64,000 nucleotides of DNA from Pseudomonadota bacterium (GTDB taxonomy: Bacteria; Pseudomonadota; Gammaproteobacteria; Berkiellales; Berkiellaceae): contig JAFECS010000011.1 in assembly GCA_018241965.1 (NCBI GenBank), positions 28,690 to 92,689 on the forward strand. Direction: 5' to 3'. The position numbers and the translations under genes are program-made. Every line of letters begins with the position of its first letter. The stretch's first letter is position 1. The notes under the pieces were generated by a model. That model worked only from the letters and a program-made list of their open reading frames with translations, ran no database searches and was not told where the DNA came from. Below are positions 16,026 to 24,923 of the stretch, one piece after another.

Positions 16026-17264
16026 CTAATACCCATCCATTTTCCTTAAAGCCACTGTGGAAATATCCCACATAGGTAGAAAAACACCCAGTGCTAATAC
16101 CAGCACCATGGCAGCAATAATGATAATCAAAACAGGCTCCACCGCATGACCCAGTCTTTTTAAATCATAATCCACATCTTTCTCGTAGTATTGGGCAGCC
16201 TCTAACAACATACTATCAACTTCACCAGTTTCTTCTCCGACAATCAGCATCTGTAAAACAATTGGCGAAAATAGCTCAGAATGTTTTGCAGCCAGGTAAA
16301 GAGATTCCCCGCGCTCTACAAAATGACGCATTTGTAAAATTTTTTGAGCCAAATAAGTATTATCAACAACGTTCGATACCACTCTGAATGCTTGCATCAG
16401 AGGAACGTTAGCCTTAATCGCCATGGAAAATGCCCGGCAAAACCTGACATAGATCGTGCGTTTTATTATGCCCCCAATAAAAGGGATCTTTAATTTAATC
16501 AAAGACCACCACCATTTTCCTTGTGGCGTATGCAGATAAACAACCAAACCTATACTTGCGCCCACAACAAACAGCGCCAACAGCCATCCATATTCAATAA
16601 CAAAATTGGAAATATGAATTAATATTCTGGTAGGCAAAGGTAATTTTGAACCGAAGGCTGTAAAAAAATTGCTAAACGAAGGGATCACCACCACATTGAT
16701 GATGCCAATAGCAAGTACAATTGCTACGATAACTGTTAATGGGTAACGCAAAGCCGTTTTAATGCGCCGCCTGGTATCTAGTTCTGACTCAAGGTAAACT
16801 TTAATTTGTAAAAAAGCATTTTCTAATTGTCCTGTATTTTCACCAACATCGATCATAGCAACGAGCAACGATGAAAATATATGCGGATGTCTTTCCAAAG
16901 CCCTGGCAAAGCGATTCCCCGACTCTAAGCTAATAATCACATCGGTTAAAGCACTTCGTAGACCATTATGCTCGGTAGTTTCACACACCACCCTTAAGGC
17001 GCGCATTAATGACACACCTGATTTTAATAAGGTGTGCATTTGTTGTGAAAAAAGAATCAAATCGTCAAGTTGCGGTTTGCCAAAGGAAAAATATTTTCTT
17101 AACAACCCTTCAACTGTTACTTCATTGGAGGTTATTTGAATGGAAATGGGAACCACTTCAACACTCGCAAGTTTTAACACCGCATTACTTTGTGATTGCG
17201 CTTCAATTTGCCCCTGGACTAGCTGGCCCGTTTTATCTCGCCCTTTATATTTGAAACTTGGCAT
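16026..17264 (-). CDS. mshG: MSHA inner-membrane platform protein MshG (GspF/PilC family)
   Basis: A 412-residue polytopic protein of the type II secretion F / PilC family. It has two repeated cytoplasmic helical domains (FSQQMHTLLKSGVSLMRAL and FCRAFSMAIKANVPLMQAF), each ending in a GE(N/E)TG motif (DVGENTGQLE, IVGEETGEVD), with three membrane segments including one at the C-terminus. It anchors the pilus assembly motor in the inner membrane. The start lies four bases after the mshE stop. Normal length. Confidence 0.9.
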   Translation of the reverse strand: MPSFKYKGRDKTGQLVQGQIEAQSQSNAVLKLASVEVVPISIQITSNEVTVEGLLRKYFSFGKPQLDDLILFSQQMHTLLKSGVSLMRALRVVCETTEHNGLRSALTDVIISLESGNRFARALERHPHIFSSLLVAMIDVGENTGQLENAFLQIKVYLESELDTRRRIKTALRYPLTVIVAIVLAIGIINVVVIPSFSNFFTAFGSKLPLPTRILIHISNFVIEYGWLLALFVVGASIGLVVYLHTPQGKWWWSLIKLKIPFIGGIIKRTIYVRFCRAFSMAIKANVPLMQAFRVVSNVVDNTYLAQKILQMRHFVERGESLYLAAKHSELFSPIVLQMLIVGEETGEVDSMLLEAAQYYEKDVDYDLKRLGHAVEPVLIIIIAAMVLVLALGVFLPMWDISTVALRKMDGY

Positions 17265-17268
17265 AACC

Positions 17269-18960
17269 TTATTCTTCCATTAATTCCACGGACAAGCGCA
17301 AAACTTCATCAAGACTAATTAACCCCTTTTTAGCATACGCTAGTGCATGCCACGTCAGGGATTTGAAATTTGTTTTCTTTTTAGCCAGCAGCATAAAGGC
17401 TTTCAGATCACCTTCTCTTAAGGCATCTCCTAACTCTTCTGTGATTTCAATCCATTCATAAACACCAATTCTTCCCTTATATCCACGCATCCCACATTGA
17501 CTGCAACCACGGCCCTTTTTAAATATCGGATTATTTTCTGTTTGACAATCCATAGCCTGAAGCCACTTTATCTCTCTCTCATTAGGAATATAATTTTCAG
17601 CACAGCTCTGGCAAACTCGTTTGGTTAAACGCTGTGCCATCACCAAGCGGATGGCGCTTGCTGCAAGATAAGGCTCTATACCCATATCAATTAATCTCGC
17701 CGGGCCACTTAATGCATCATTAGTATGTAACGTCGATAAAACCAAATGTCCTGTCATTGCCGCACGCAGTGCTATTTGCGCGGTTTCTTCGTCGCGAATT
17801 TCACCCACCATCACCACGTCAGGATCGTGACGAAGCGCCGAGCGTAGAATGTTGGAAAAATTCAACCCAATTTTAGATTGCACTTGCACCTGGTTAATTC
17901 TATCAAACGAATATTCAACAGGATCTTCAACGGTAATAATCTTTTTATCATGTGTGTTGATCTCAGAAAGCCCGGCATATAAGGTGGTTGATTTACCGCT
18001 ACCGGTGGGCCCGGTGACTAAAATCATGCCATGGGGTCGGGTTAAATGATAACGAAATTTTTCAAGCATACTATGATTCATGCCTAAATCATCAAGCCTG
18101 AGAACGCCTTGCGTTTGGTCAAGTAAACGCATTACTACCGCTTCACCATTTCGCACCGGCATAGTGGCCATACGTACATCGATTTTTCTATCCTTTACGC
18201 GTATGCTAAATCGCCCGTCCTGGGGAAGCCTTCTTTCAGAAATGTTTAATTTGGCCATGAGCTTTAAACGCAACACTATAGCCGAAATGAGTGTTTGCCC
18301 TTTCATCACCTGCTCTTGTAAAACACCATCAACGCGTTGACGAATACGCATGCCATTTTCAGCAGGTTCAATATGAATATCCGAGGCATTCACTTGTATA
18401 GCATCTTCGAAAATGGAGTTGAGCAATTTTTTAATGGGGGCATCCCCCATTTCTTCATCCATTTCATTTTTATAAGAAACCTCCCCAATTTCTTGTTCTA
18501 GCTCTCCTGCCAAAGAAGCAATTTCATCTGTTTTTCTGTAAACTTCATCAATCACCCGCAACAGATCTTTTTCTCGGACCACCACCAAACGCAGATGCTT
18601 TTTAAGTTTTTTGGAGACCTCATCAAATGCTACCACATCGGTCGGATCAGCCACCGCCACTAAAAAGGCATTTTTGATTCTATCGATGGGAATAACCCGA
18701 TAACGTCTGGCAATTGCCTCTGGTAATTCTCTTATGACTTCAGGTTTAATTTTATAAAAAGGTAATTCTAAGAATGGTAAATTTAATTGTTTGGATAAAA
18801 ATAGTAGCAAGCTGGTTTCATCAATCAACCCTAACTCAATCAATACATCACCGAGCTTTTTACCCGTCTTTTTTTGCTCTGCAAGCGCTTTTTCAAGCTC
18901 AAAATGCGTGATAACTTTATTTTCAAGGAGTAAATCGCCAAGTTTGAGCTTTTTGATCAT
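17269..18960 (-). CDS. mshE: MSHA pilus extension ATPase MshE (GspE/PilB family)
   Basis: The frame opens at 18975, but ATG 18960 overlaps the mshJ stop as TGATG, giving 563 residues. The N-terminal domain starts KKLKLGDLLLENKVI, the MshEN domain that binds cyclic di-GMP in MshE. The ATPase domain has Walker A GPTGSGKSTT, the Asp box, Walker B VGEIRDEETA and the His box LHTNDA. A tetracysteine zinc site (CQSC and CSQCG) follows. It powers pilus extension at the cytoplasmic face. c-di-GMP control is family knowledge, not shown here. Confidence 0.92.
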   Translation of the reverse strand: MIKKLKLGDLLLENKVITHFELEKALAEQKKTGKKLGDVLIELGLIDETSLLLFLSKQLNLPFLELPFYKIKPEVIRELPEAIARRYRVIPIDRIKNAFLVAVADPTDVVAFDEVSKKLKKHLRLVVVREKDLLRVIDEVYRKTDEIASLAGELEQEIGEVSYKNEMDEEMGDAPIKKLLNSIFEDAIQVNASDIHIEPAENGMRIRQRVDGVLQEQVMKGQTLISAIVLRLKLMAKLNISERRLPQDGRFSIRVKDRKIDVRMATMPVRNGEAVVMRLLDQTQGVLRLDDLGMNHSMLEKFRYHLTRPHGMILVTGPTGSGKSTTLYAGLSEINTHDKKIITVEDPVEYSFDRINQVQVQSKIGLNFSNILRSALRHDPDVVMVGEIRDEETAQIALRAAMTGHLVLSTLHTNDALSGPARLIDMGIEPYLAASAIRLVMAQRLTKRVCQSCAENYIPNEREIKWLQAMDCQTENNPIFKKGRGCSQCGMRGYKGRIGVYEWIEITEELGDALREGDLKAFMLLAKKKTNFKSLTWHALAYAKKGLISLDEVLRLSVELMEE

Positions 18961-19601
18961 CACACACCTATCCAATTTTCATGTTCGCTCAAGGTGTACA
19001 ATGTTAAAACAATGGTGGCTTTGGGAAACTGGGTTATTTTATATTCCACATCATCCCACCACAAAGGATATTGCAAGCTTTCTACTTTTTTAACATAAGC
19101 AAGCAGATCCTTATATTCCCCAGAAAAAGTAAGACGGATCCCATGTCGATAAAGCGTATTTGTTTTGAGCTCCTTAGGGGGCAACGTCTGAACATTTACC
19201 AAAGTTAGCCCCGCAAAATCGCCAAGAAGCTTATCTAATAAAAAGGGGACTGTTTCAGGCTTAATCAGTTTTTCACGATAATGGTTTAGTTTTTCTTTTT
19301 GCACTTTAAGCGTGTCTTGTAATTGTAAAACTTCTGAATTAGGTTGAGCGTTGATTTGTTTTTGTAATTTAGCTTTAACCAGTCCCAGCTCATGAGCTGA
19401 AGCTCTATATTCTTGTTCTATGTTTTGTATTTCCTCACTGTTATCATTCATCTCATTGCTCGAAGGAGAAATAAAGCCGTTAAACATAATCACCCAAATA
19501 ATAGTCATCCCCGTCAGCAGCAATAACACTCTTTCTCGTTGTGAGCGCCCATTGATTTGCTTTTTTACTTTTATCCAATATTCAAAATGTATTTGCTTCA
19601 T
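18960..19601 (-). CDS. mshJ: MSHA alignment-complex protein MshJ (PilO-like)
   Basis: A 213-residue bitopic protein with a cytoplasmic N-terminus containing RSQRERVLLLLTGMTIIWVIMF (one membrane helix, about 24-42), a periplasmic coiled coil, then a ferredoxin-like alpha/beta domain ending YPLWWDDVEYKITQFPKATIVLTLYTLS. It belongs to the PilO/GspM-like alignment proteins. Start and stop are coupled to its neighbours by one-base overlaps on both sides. Confidence 0.75.
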   Translation of the reverse strand: MKQIHFEYWIKVKKQINGRSQRERVLLLLTGMTIIWVIMFNGFISPSSNEMNDNSEEIQNIEQEYRASAHELGLVKAKLQKQINAQPNSEVLQLQDTLKVQKEKLNHYREKLIKPETVPFLLDKLLGDFAGLTLVNVQTLPPKELKTNTLYRHGIRLTFSGEYKDLLAYVKKVESLQYPLWWDDVEYKITQFPKATIVLTLYTLSEHENWIGV

Positions 19602-20197
19602 TACTCTGCCTGCAATTTAAATTTTACAATATCGGTTTTATTGTTTACTCGCTCGATAGATAATTGTTGGAATTTTCTACCTTTCATGACCTGCGTCTTC
19701 TCCCACGATTGCACCATTTGAGGTACTAATTGCGCAGATAAAGCATCTCCTTGGAAGCTCATCTTTTTGCCTTCATTTTGTAAATAAAAGTGAGAAACAT
19801 ACATGCCCTTGACATGGGTATTGGCAAAACCTTGTAAATACAGAGAAAGATTGTAGGTCTTGTAGTTTTCTTGTTCTTGTAATTGCGCAATGGCACTTTG
19901 TACATGGCTAATATTATCTTTGAGCAAATTAATTTCTTCTTGTATTTTTTGTGGATTATTTTTTGCTTTGATTTCTTGACTGATGGCTTGCAGTTCTTCG
20001 TTCACTTGATCACGCTTAGTCTTTATTTCTTCCATGCTTTTAACAGCATAATATTGCGACCACTTGGTGTGGATGGCAAAAAACGCCAAGACAACAAATA
20101 ACCCCAACCACAGTTGACACAGGCGTGTCGCGCTAAGCCAGGGGAGGTCTTCTTCTTCAACTTGAAAAAAATTAACGTTTTGTTTGAGTTCGATCAT
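19601..20197 (-). CDS. PilN-like alignment protein of the MSHA system
   Basis: A 198-residue bitopic protein with a short cytoplasmic N-terminus (MIELKQNVNFFQVEEED), a membrane helix near residues 28-44, a long coiled coil and a periplasmic alpha/beta domain. The N-terminal motif (NxNF-like) resembles the PilN peptide that docks on PilM. Here it would dock on the MshI protein encoded just upstream, whose stop overlaps its ATG by four bases. In Vibrio-type clusters the equivalent is annotated MshI1/MshI2. Confidence 0.7.
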   Translation of the reverse strand: MIELKQNVNFFQVEEEDLPWLSATRLCQLWLGLFVVLAFFAIHTKWSQYYAVKSMEEIKTKRDQVNEELQAISQEIKAKNNPQKIQEEINLLKDNISHVQSAIAQLQEQENYKTYNLSLYLQGFANTHVKGMYVSHFYLQNEGKKMSFQGDALSAQLVPQMVQSWEKTQVMKGRKFQQLSIERVNNKTDIVKFKLQAE

Positions 20198-21141
20198 AAA
20201 TTATCTTGATTTAGTGCTGCGCCAATTGCAAAAACGCATGCACCCTCCTTGAGTGGAACATCCTCTTTGATATTCATAAATTCTGTATAATTAATTTCTC
20301 TGACCGGCAATCCTAAAATATTGCTTAAATTGGATAATAACTGTGGTCTTTTTTTCTGTAGGGGGGTTATAACTAAACGTGAAACATTAGCATTTTGCAG
20401 TTTACTTGCGCAATAATCTAAAGAACGTTGGATTTCAACTGAAAGATCTTGATAACAGGCCACCGATTCTTTTGCGTTTTCCTCACTTAGCGCACTTAAC
20501 ATGTTTAAGCCCAAATCGAGATCGCGCATCATGTAGAGGGTTTTGTTTTTAAAAATAATTAAGTAACTTTTTTCTTCCTCAAGGTGTAAAAGCGCTTGTC
20601 CTTCTTCAGCATTTTCCAAATTCAAGGCAATTTGTCTTAACGCACTTTGGCAAATATCAATGGTTTTTACAGTCAGCCCTGCCGCTTGAATCCAGGAAAC
20701 TGTTTCGTCTACTTTGCTTTTTTTTGTCACCACCACATAAAGCATTTTGACGCTTTCATTATTTTTTTGCGGTAACTCAATGTAATCAACTAAGGCTTCT
20801 TCAATGGGGAAATCAATGTATTCAGCAACCAGCCAACGAATGGCTTTTGGCATTTCACTAGCAGGAACGGCTGGTTGTTCAACTAAAAATACTTGGTAAT
20901 CTTTGTCATAAAGCACCACAGTGGCATGAGTGCCTTGTAAGTGTAAACTGGATACACAATCCTTTAAATAAGTTTGCTGGGCCTCTTTTGCGCCACAGAT
21001 AGAGCCAAGATGGGTAAGCTTAATCTCACCTGTACCTTCATTTTTCACATAAGCAAATGAAAGACGCTGCTTTGAAATACTAATGCCTATTTGACCAGTA
21101 TTGTCTGTGGTAAGCCGTTTTTGCCAAAAAAACTGCGCCAT
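20194..21141 (-). CDS. mshI: MSHA biogenesis protein MshI (PilM-like ATPase fold)
   Basis: A 315-residue cytoplasmic protein of the actin-like PilM family, first gene of the msh operon. The N-terminal GQIGISISKQRLSFAYV and the central LRQIALNLENAEEGQALLHLEEEKSYLIIF segment fit the two subdomains. It lacks a membrane anchor, as MshI/PilM proteins do, and would bind the next gene product at the inner membrane. The promoter should lie in 21142-21332, a region shared with the divergent L,D-transpeptidase gene. Confidence 0.78.
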   Translation of the reverse strand: MAQFFWQKRLTTDNTGQIGISISKQRLSFAYVKNEGTGEIKLTHLGSICGAKEAQQTYLKDCVSSLHLQGTHATVVLYDKDYQVFLVEQPAVPASEMPKAIRWLVAEYIDFPIEEALVDYIELPQKNNESVKMLYVVVTKKSKVDETVSWIQAAGLTVKTIDICQSALRQIALNLENAEEGQALLHLEEEKSYLIIFKNKTLYMMRDLDLGLNMLSALSEENAKESVACYQDLSVEIQRSLDYCASKLQNANVSRLVITPLQKKRPQLLSNLSNILGLPVREINYTEFMNIKEDVPLKEGACVFAIGAALNQDNL

Positions 21142-21243
21142 GATTGCCCCTACTGAATGCCAATGCAGAATTGCTGCTTTACAACACCATGATGGCCGTC
21201 TAATCTTCTACCTTCCCATAACAAGAATTGTAGTAGTGTAACC

Positions 21244-21259
21244 AACTTATACAAGTTGC
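21244..21259. promoter_or_regulatory. Palindrome between msh operon and L,D-transpeptidase
   Basis: CAACTT (21244-21249) and AAGTTG (21254-21259) form a perfect inverted repeat around ATAC in the spacer between two divergent transcription units. It is a possible operator; the regulator is unknown and the repeat is short. Confidence 0.25.
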
Positions 21260-21332
21260 TTTAGGATTATGGGAGAGGGCCGATATGGATATTGTTGAGA
21301 TCCCAAAGGGGTAATAATCAAGTAGGTGTGCC

Positions 21333-22271
21333 ATGAGTAATCAACTAAAAACGACAATCAGGAACGTTTTTGTCGTCTCAACGCTATGGATTGGCACTTT
21401 ACTTTGTCCAGTACAAAGTTTTGCTTTAACGTTTGTGTTACCCCACAATGGTAATATTGTGGGTAATGTACAATACGCCACCGTGCAGCCAGGTGATTCT
21501 CTGTCTACTTTAGGTCGCCGTTATGATATGGGTGGCTATGAAATGGTCGAGGCGAATCCAGGTGTAAGTTATGCTGATCCTACACCGGGCAAACGGATCA
21601 TCATCCCCTCACGGTTTATTTTGCCAGATACGGCGCGCAAGGGTATCATCATTAACCTTGCCGAAATGAGACTTTATTATTACCACCCCGATGGCGTACA
21701 TGTATCCACTTATCCTGTGGGCGTGGGCCAAGAAGGATGGAACACACCACTTGGCACCACCACAGTTACGCGCAAACGCGAACATCCTGTTTGGGTCGTG
21801 CCAGATTCTATTTTAGAAAACCATGAAGCGCATGGCGAACCTATTGAAAAAGTATGGCCTGCTGGCCCCAATAACCCTTTAGGTGACTATGCGATGAATA
21901 CCGGTCTTAAAAATATCGTTATTCATGGCAGCCCCTACCCTAAAGGCGTTGGCGTTAGAAGTAGCCATGGTTGCATCAGAATGCTAAATGAAGATGTTGC
22001 CCAACTATTTAAAATGGTACAAATAGGCACCCCAGTAACCATTATTCATCAACCAACCAAAATTGGCGTTATGGATAATAAACTGTTCCTGGAAGCGCAT
22101 GTACCCTTATCTAAAGCGCAGTATTACTCAGACTATACCAGCACCGGTGAATTGTTACACAAGCTGGTCAAAGGCGCTAAATACAGCGTGCACTGGAAAG
22201 ACATTGAAAGAATACAAAACAAAGCCAACGGATTACCACAACCTATCGGTTCTATTGGCACCATGTTTTAA
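21333..22271 (+). CDS. LysM-containing L,D-transpeptidase (YkuD/ErfK family)
   Basis: A periplasmic enzyme that makes 3-3 cross-links in peptidoglycan or attaches lipoproteins to it. The 312 residues have a signal peptide (about 1-31, cleavage after SFA), a LysM-like segment (YATVQPGDSLSTLGRRY) and a YkuD domain from about 103. In the YkuD domain the catalytic motif is HGS...SSHGCIRM, with His198, His212 and Cys214. A C-terminal extension follows. Length and layout fit the E. coli YbiS/ErfK group. It is divergent from msh and upstream of trmL. Confidence 0.9.
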   Translation: MSNQLKTTIRNVFVVSTLWIGTLLCPVQSFALTFVLPHNGNIVGNVQYATVQPGDSLSTLGRRYDMGGYEMVEANPGVSYADPTPGKRIIIPSRFILPDTARKGIIINLAEMRLYYYHPDGVHVSTYPVGVGQEGWNTPLGTTTVTRKREHPVWVVPDSILENHEAHGEPIEKVWPAGPNNPLGDYAMNTGLKNIVIHGSPYPKGVGVRSSHGCIRMLNEDVAQLFKMVQIGTPVTIIHQPTKIGVMDNKLFLEAHVPLSKAQYYSDYTSTGELLHKLVKGAKYSVHWKDIERIQNKANGLPQPIGSIGTMF

Positions 22272-22385
22272 ATCAAACCATAATCCCACAGTTCCTGCGC
22301 CACCTGCGGTGTGCGCATACACTGTGGGCTAGTATGAATGTACCCAGCTATGCCAAAATAAACCTTTTATTTCTTGAGAACATCT

Positions 22386-22841
22386 GTGTTTCACATCATT
22401 TTGTATCAGCCCGAAATTCCGCCCAATACCGGAAATATTATTCGTTTATGCGCAAACACGGGTTGCACATTACATTTAATCGAGCCATTGGCTTTTAACT
22501 TCGAAGATAAACAGCTTAAGCGTGCAGGATTAGATTATCACGATCTGGCGCAAGTAAAGCGTCATACCGATTTGGCAAGCTGCTTAACGTCATTTTCTTT
22601 AGAAAGAGTGTTTGCTTTAAGCGCCAAAGGCCACACACTTTATACAACACCAACTTTTTTAGCCAATGATGCTTTTATATTTGGGCCTGAAACAAGAGGG
22701 TTACCAGGTGATGTATTATCCTTATTTTCAAAAGATAATATTCTAAAGCTCCCGCAACACACGACCAAACGCAGCTTAAACTTATCCAACACCGCAGCGG
22801 TAATGGTATATGAAGCTTGGCGACAGTTAGGATTTAGTTAA
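22386..22841 (+). CDS. trmL: tRNA (cytidine(34)-2'-O)-methyltransferase TrmL
   Basis: A SPOUT-family enzyme that methylates the wobble ribose of tRNA-Leu. The frame can open at TTG 22374, but GTG 22386 gives MFHIILYQPEIPPNTGN, which aligns with the start of E. coli TrmL, and a product of 151 residues. The knot motifs are present: NTGNIIRLCANTG, the GPETRGLP loop and the C-terminal RSLNLSNTAAVMVYEAWRQL. Its 3' end overlaps that of the convergent gpsA by eight bases. Confidence 0.92.
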   Translation: MFHIILYQPEIPPNTGNIIRLCANTGCTLHLIEPLAFNFEDKQLKRAGLDYHDLAQVKRHTDLASCLTSFSLERVFALSAKGHTLYTTPTFLANDAFIFGPETRGLPGDVLSLFSKDNILKLPQHTTKRSLNLSNTAAVMVYEAWRQLGFS

Positions 22842-23853
22842 AAGTTTCGCTTTTGGGAGAGCGGCTCATCAAATTAGCAACTGCTTGTGCAGGGGTGACA
22901 TTCTCATGAAGTACCGCATTCACTTGCTCACAAATAGGCATTTCTATACCCATTTTACGCGCAAGTGCCAACACTTGTTTCGCATTGGTTTTGCCTTCCA
23001 CAACTTGGCCAATGGCCTTTTCTGCCTCGATGATATTGCGCCCTTCTCCCAATGCTAAACCAAATCGACGATTGCGAGATTGGTTATCGGTACAGGTCAG
23101 CACAATATCTCCCATCCCAGAAAGTCCCATCAAGGTTGGTAATTGCGCCCCCAGCACTTTTCCCAGACGACACAATTCAGCAAAGCCTCGGGTAATGAGC
23201 GCAGCTCTAGCATTTGCGCCAAATCCCAGCCCATCTGACATCCCCACAGCAATGGCTAAAACATTTTTAACCACACCGCCTAATTGCACACCAATTAAAT
23301 CTTGGGATAAATAAATGCGAAAAGTATCGCTATGAAACGCTTGCAACAATTGCTCTCCAAAGGAAGGCGTATCGGTGGCGATGCTCACTGCGGTCGGCAA
23401 TCCCATCGCAACTTCTTTGGCAAAACTCGGCCCAGATAAAATCCCAAGTGGCACATGCGCGCAATGCTTTTGACATACCGTATGTAAAAACTGGCCATCT
23501 TGGGTTAAGCCTTTGGTTGCCCACAGCAAACCCATTTTAGGCCCCAAATACGGTTTAATCTGCAAAATTACATCGGCAAACGCATAGCTTGGCACCACGA
23601 TAAGTATTTTGGCTTTTTCACCAACTTCATCAAAAGCTTCATCCAGAGAAGCTTTCACAGACAAAGTGGGGGGAAATGAAAAACCAGGCAAATAGTGCGC
23701 ATTTAGTCTGGCACTTTGCATTTTTTCAACTTCATCTGCGTGATGTGACCAGAGCACGACATGGTGAAGTTGCTTTGCCAAATAAATAGCCAGCGCAGTT
23801 CCAAAGGAGCCTGCGCCCAACACTAAAAAATGCTCTGGCTGTTTTGCCATCAT
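22834..23853 (-). CDS. gpsA: NAD(P)H-dependent glycerol-3-phosphate dehydrogenase
   Basis: Reduces dihydroxyacetone phosphate to sn-glycerol 3-phosphate for phospholipid synthesis. The 339 residues carry the Rossmann motif VLGAGSFGTALA, the WATKGL and LSGPSFAKEV motifs, the catalytic lysine in GGVVKNVLAIAVG, and the NARAALITRG and SGMGDIVLTCT segments. It follows secB by six bases, an arrangement common in gammaproteobacteria, so the minus-strand operon reads rhodanese-secB-gpsA. Confidence 0.96.
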   Translation of the reverse strand: MMAKQPEHFLVLGAGSFGTALAIYLAKQLHHVVLWSHHADEVEKMQSARLNAHYLPGFSFPPTLSVKASLDEAFDEVGEKAKILIVVPSYAFADVILQIKPYLGPKMGLLWATKGLTQDGQFLHTVCQKHCAHVPLGILSGPSFAKEVAMGLPTAVSIATDTPSFGEQLLQAFHSDTFRIYLSQDLIGVQLGGVVKNVLAIAVGMSDGLGFGANARAALITRGFAELCRLGKVLGAQLPTLMGLSGMGDIVLTCTDNQSRNRRFGLALGEGRNIIEAEKAIGQVVEGKTNAKQVLALARKMGIEMPICEQVNAVLHENVTPAQAVANLMSRSPKSETFN

Positions 23854-23859
23854 TGGCCG

Positions 23860-24339
23860 TTACTTCGATTTTGCTTCACCGCCACTTTTCTTTTGCTGCT
23901 CAAGATGTTGCATATAAAGAGCATCAAAATTAACTGGCGCAAGTAACAATTGTGGGAAACCACCGCGAATTACGATGTCTGAAATTGTTTCACGTGCATA
24001 AGGATACAAAATATTGGGACACATACTACCCAAAGCATGCGCTAATTGTTCTTGAGGAAAACCTTTAAGGGTAAAGATCCCTGCTTGATGCACTTCTACC
24101 AAGAAAGCCACCTTCTCGCCCATTTTCACGGTCACAGTAAGATGTAGTACCACTTCATAAATCGATTCTTCTAAACGATTTGTTTTGGTTTGCAAATCAA
24201 CGTTAACTTCTGGCTTCCATTCTTCTCTGAAGATATCTGGAGCATGAGGGGTTTCAAAAGAAACATCTTTGACATAGATACGTTGAATGGTAAATGCAGC
24301 CCCTTCGTTGCGCGCTTGTTCTTTATCTTTATCGACCAT
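23860..24339 (-). CDS. secB: Protein-export chaperone SecB
   Basis: A cytosolic tetrameric chaperone that keeps preproteins unfolded and passes them to SecA. The body ([19 protein letters not shown], the [14 protein letters not shown] strand as [13 protein letters not shown], and [23 protein letters not shown]) is diagnostic. The frame opens with two methionines two codons apart; AGGA is better spaced for ATG 24339 than for 24345, giving 159 residues. It lies between the rhodanese gene and gpsA. The glutaredoxin gene often found here in relatives is missing. Confidence 0.95.
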   Translation of the reverse strand: MVDKDKEQARNEGAAFTIQRIYVKDVSFETPHAPDIFREEWKPEVNVDLQTKTNRLEESIYEVVLHLTVTVKMGEKVAFLVEVHQAGIFTLKGFPQEQLAHALGSMCPNILYPYARETISDIVIRGGFPQLLLAPVNFDALYMQHLEQQKKSGGEAKSK

Positions 24340-24381
24340 AACCATTATCCTTTTATTAAAAACTTACACTAGCAATTTTGA

Positions 24382-24807
24382 TCATCGTTTAGTAACAGGA
24401 AGGTTCTGTGCATGCCAAGCTTCCATGCCTCCTGATAAGTGATAAAGCGTGGTAAAGCCGCCTTCTTTTAACAACTTACCTAGTTTAGGAGATTCTTGCC
24501 CCATTGCACATACCAAAATGACGGGCTTACTTTTATATTTATTCAATGTTTTGACGCTAGAGCCAAAATTTTGTGCTGGGATATTCATTGCACCTAAAAT
24601 ATGACCTAAGTCAAAACGCTCTGTCGCTCGAACATCAACCACCACAGCCTCTTTATGATTGAGAAGCTCTACTAACTGTTGTGGATTAATGCCCGGGATA
24701 CCAAAGGATCGGTGTCGCCACTCATTAATGATTAACAAAAGCACGATGACACCAAAAGCAGTGCTTAACATCCAATGCTCTACTAAAAACGTAATATAGG
24801 GCGTCAT
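24382..24807 (-). CDS. Membrane-anchored rhodanese-like protein (YibN-like)
   Basis: A 141-residue protein with an N-terminal membrane helix (about 13-27) followed by a rhodanese domain. VVVDVRATERFDLGHILGAMNIP is the first motif and ILVCAMGQESPKLG the active-site loop with its Cys, close to the CRxG-type loop but with Ala-Met. YibN-type genes sit beside secB in many gammaproteobacteria, as here. Sulfur-transferase activity is possible but not established for the family. The ATG faces the gpmI promoter region. Confidence 0.85.
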   Translation of the reverse strand: MTPYITFLVEHWMLSTAFGVIVLLLIINEWRHRSFGIPGINPQQLVELLNHKEAVVVDVRATERFDLGHILGAMNIPAQNFGSSVKTLNKYKSKPVILVCAMGQESPKLGKLLKEGGFTTLYHLSGGMEAWHAQNLPVTKR

Positions 24808-24923
24808 TAGGCAAGACCCTTCCTAAAGTTAGTCAAAGCCCAGCATTATACACTATTTTACTTGAAAGCCATGTTTTGCAAGCCCTAAAATGGAGGGCTA
24901 GATCCAGAAGAAGAAAGATAACC

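Noticed and set aside
12800..21141. Reading the cluster as a type II secretion system or a classic Pil system
   Set aside because: MSHA-type features (MshEN domain, MshI/MshJ order, LPRFLDITG pilin motif) fit msh better; no secretin, GspC or PilT is present.
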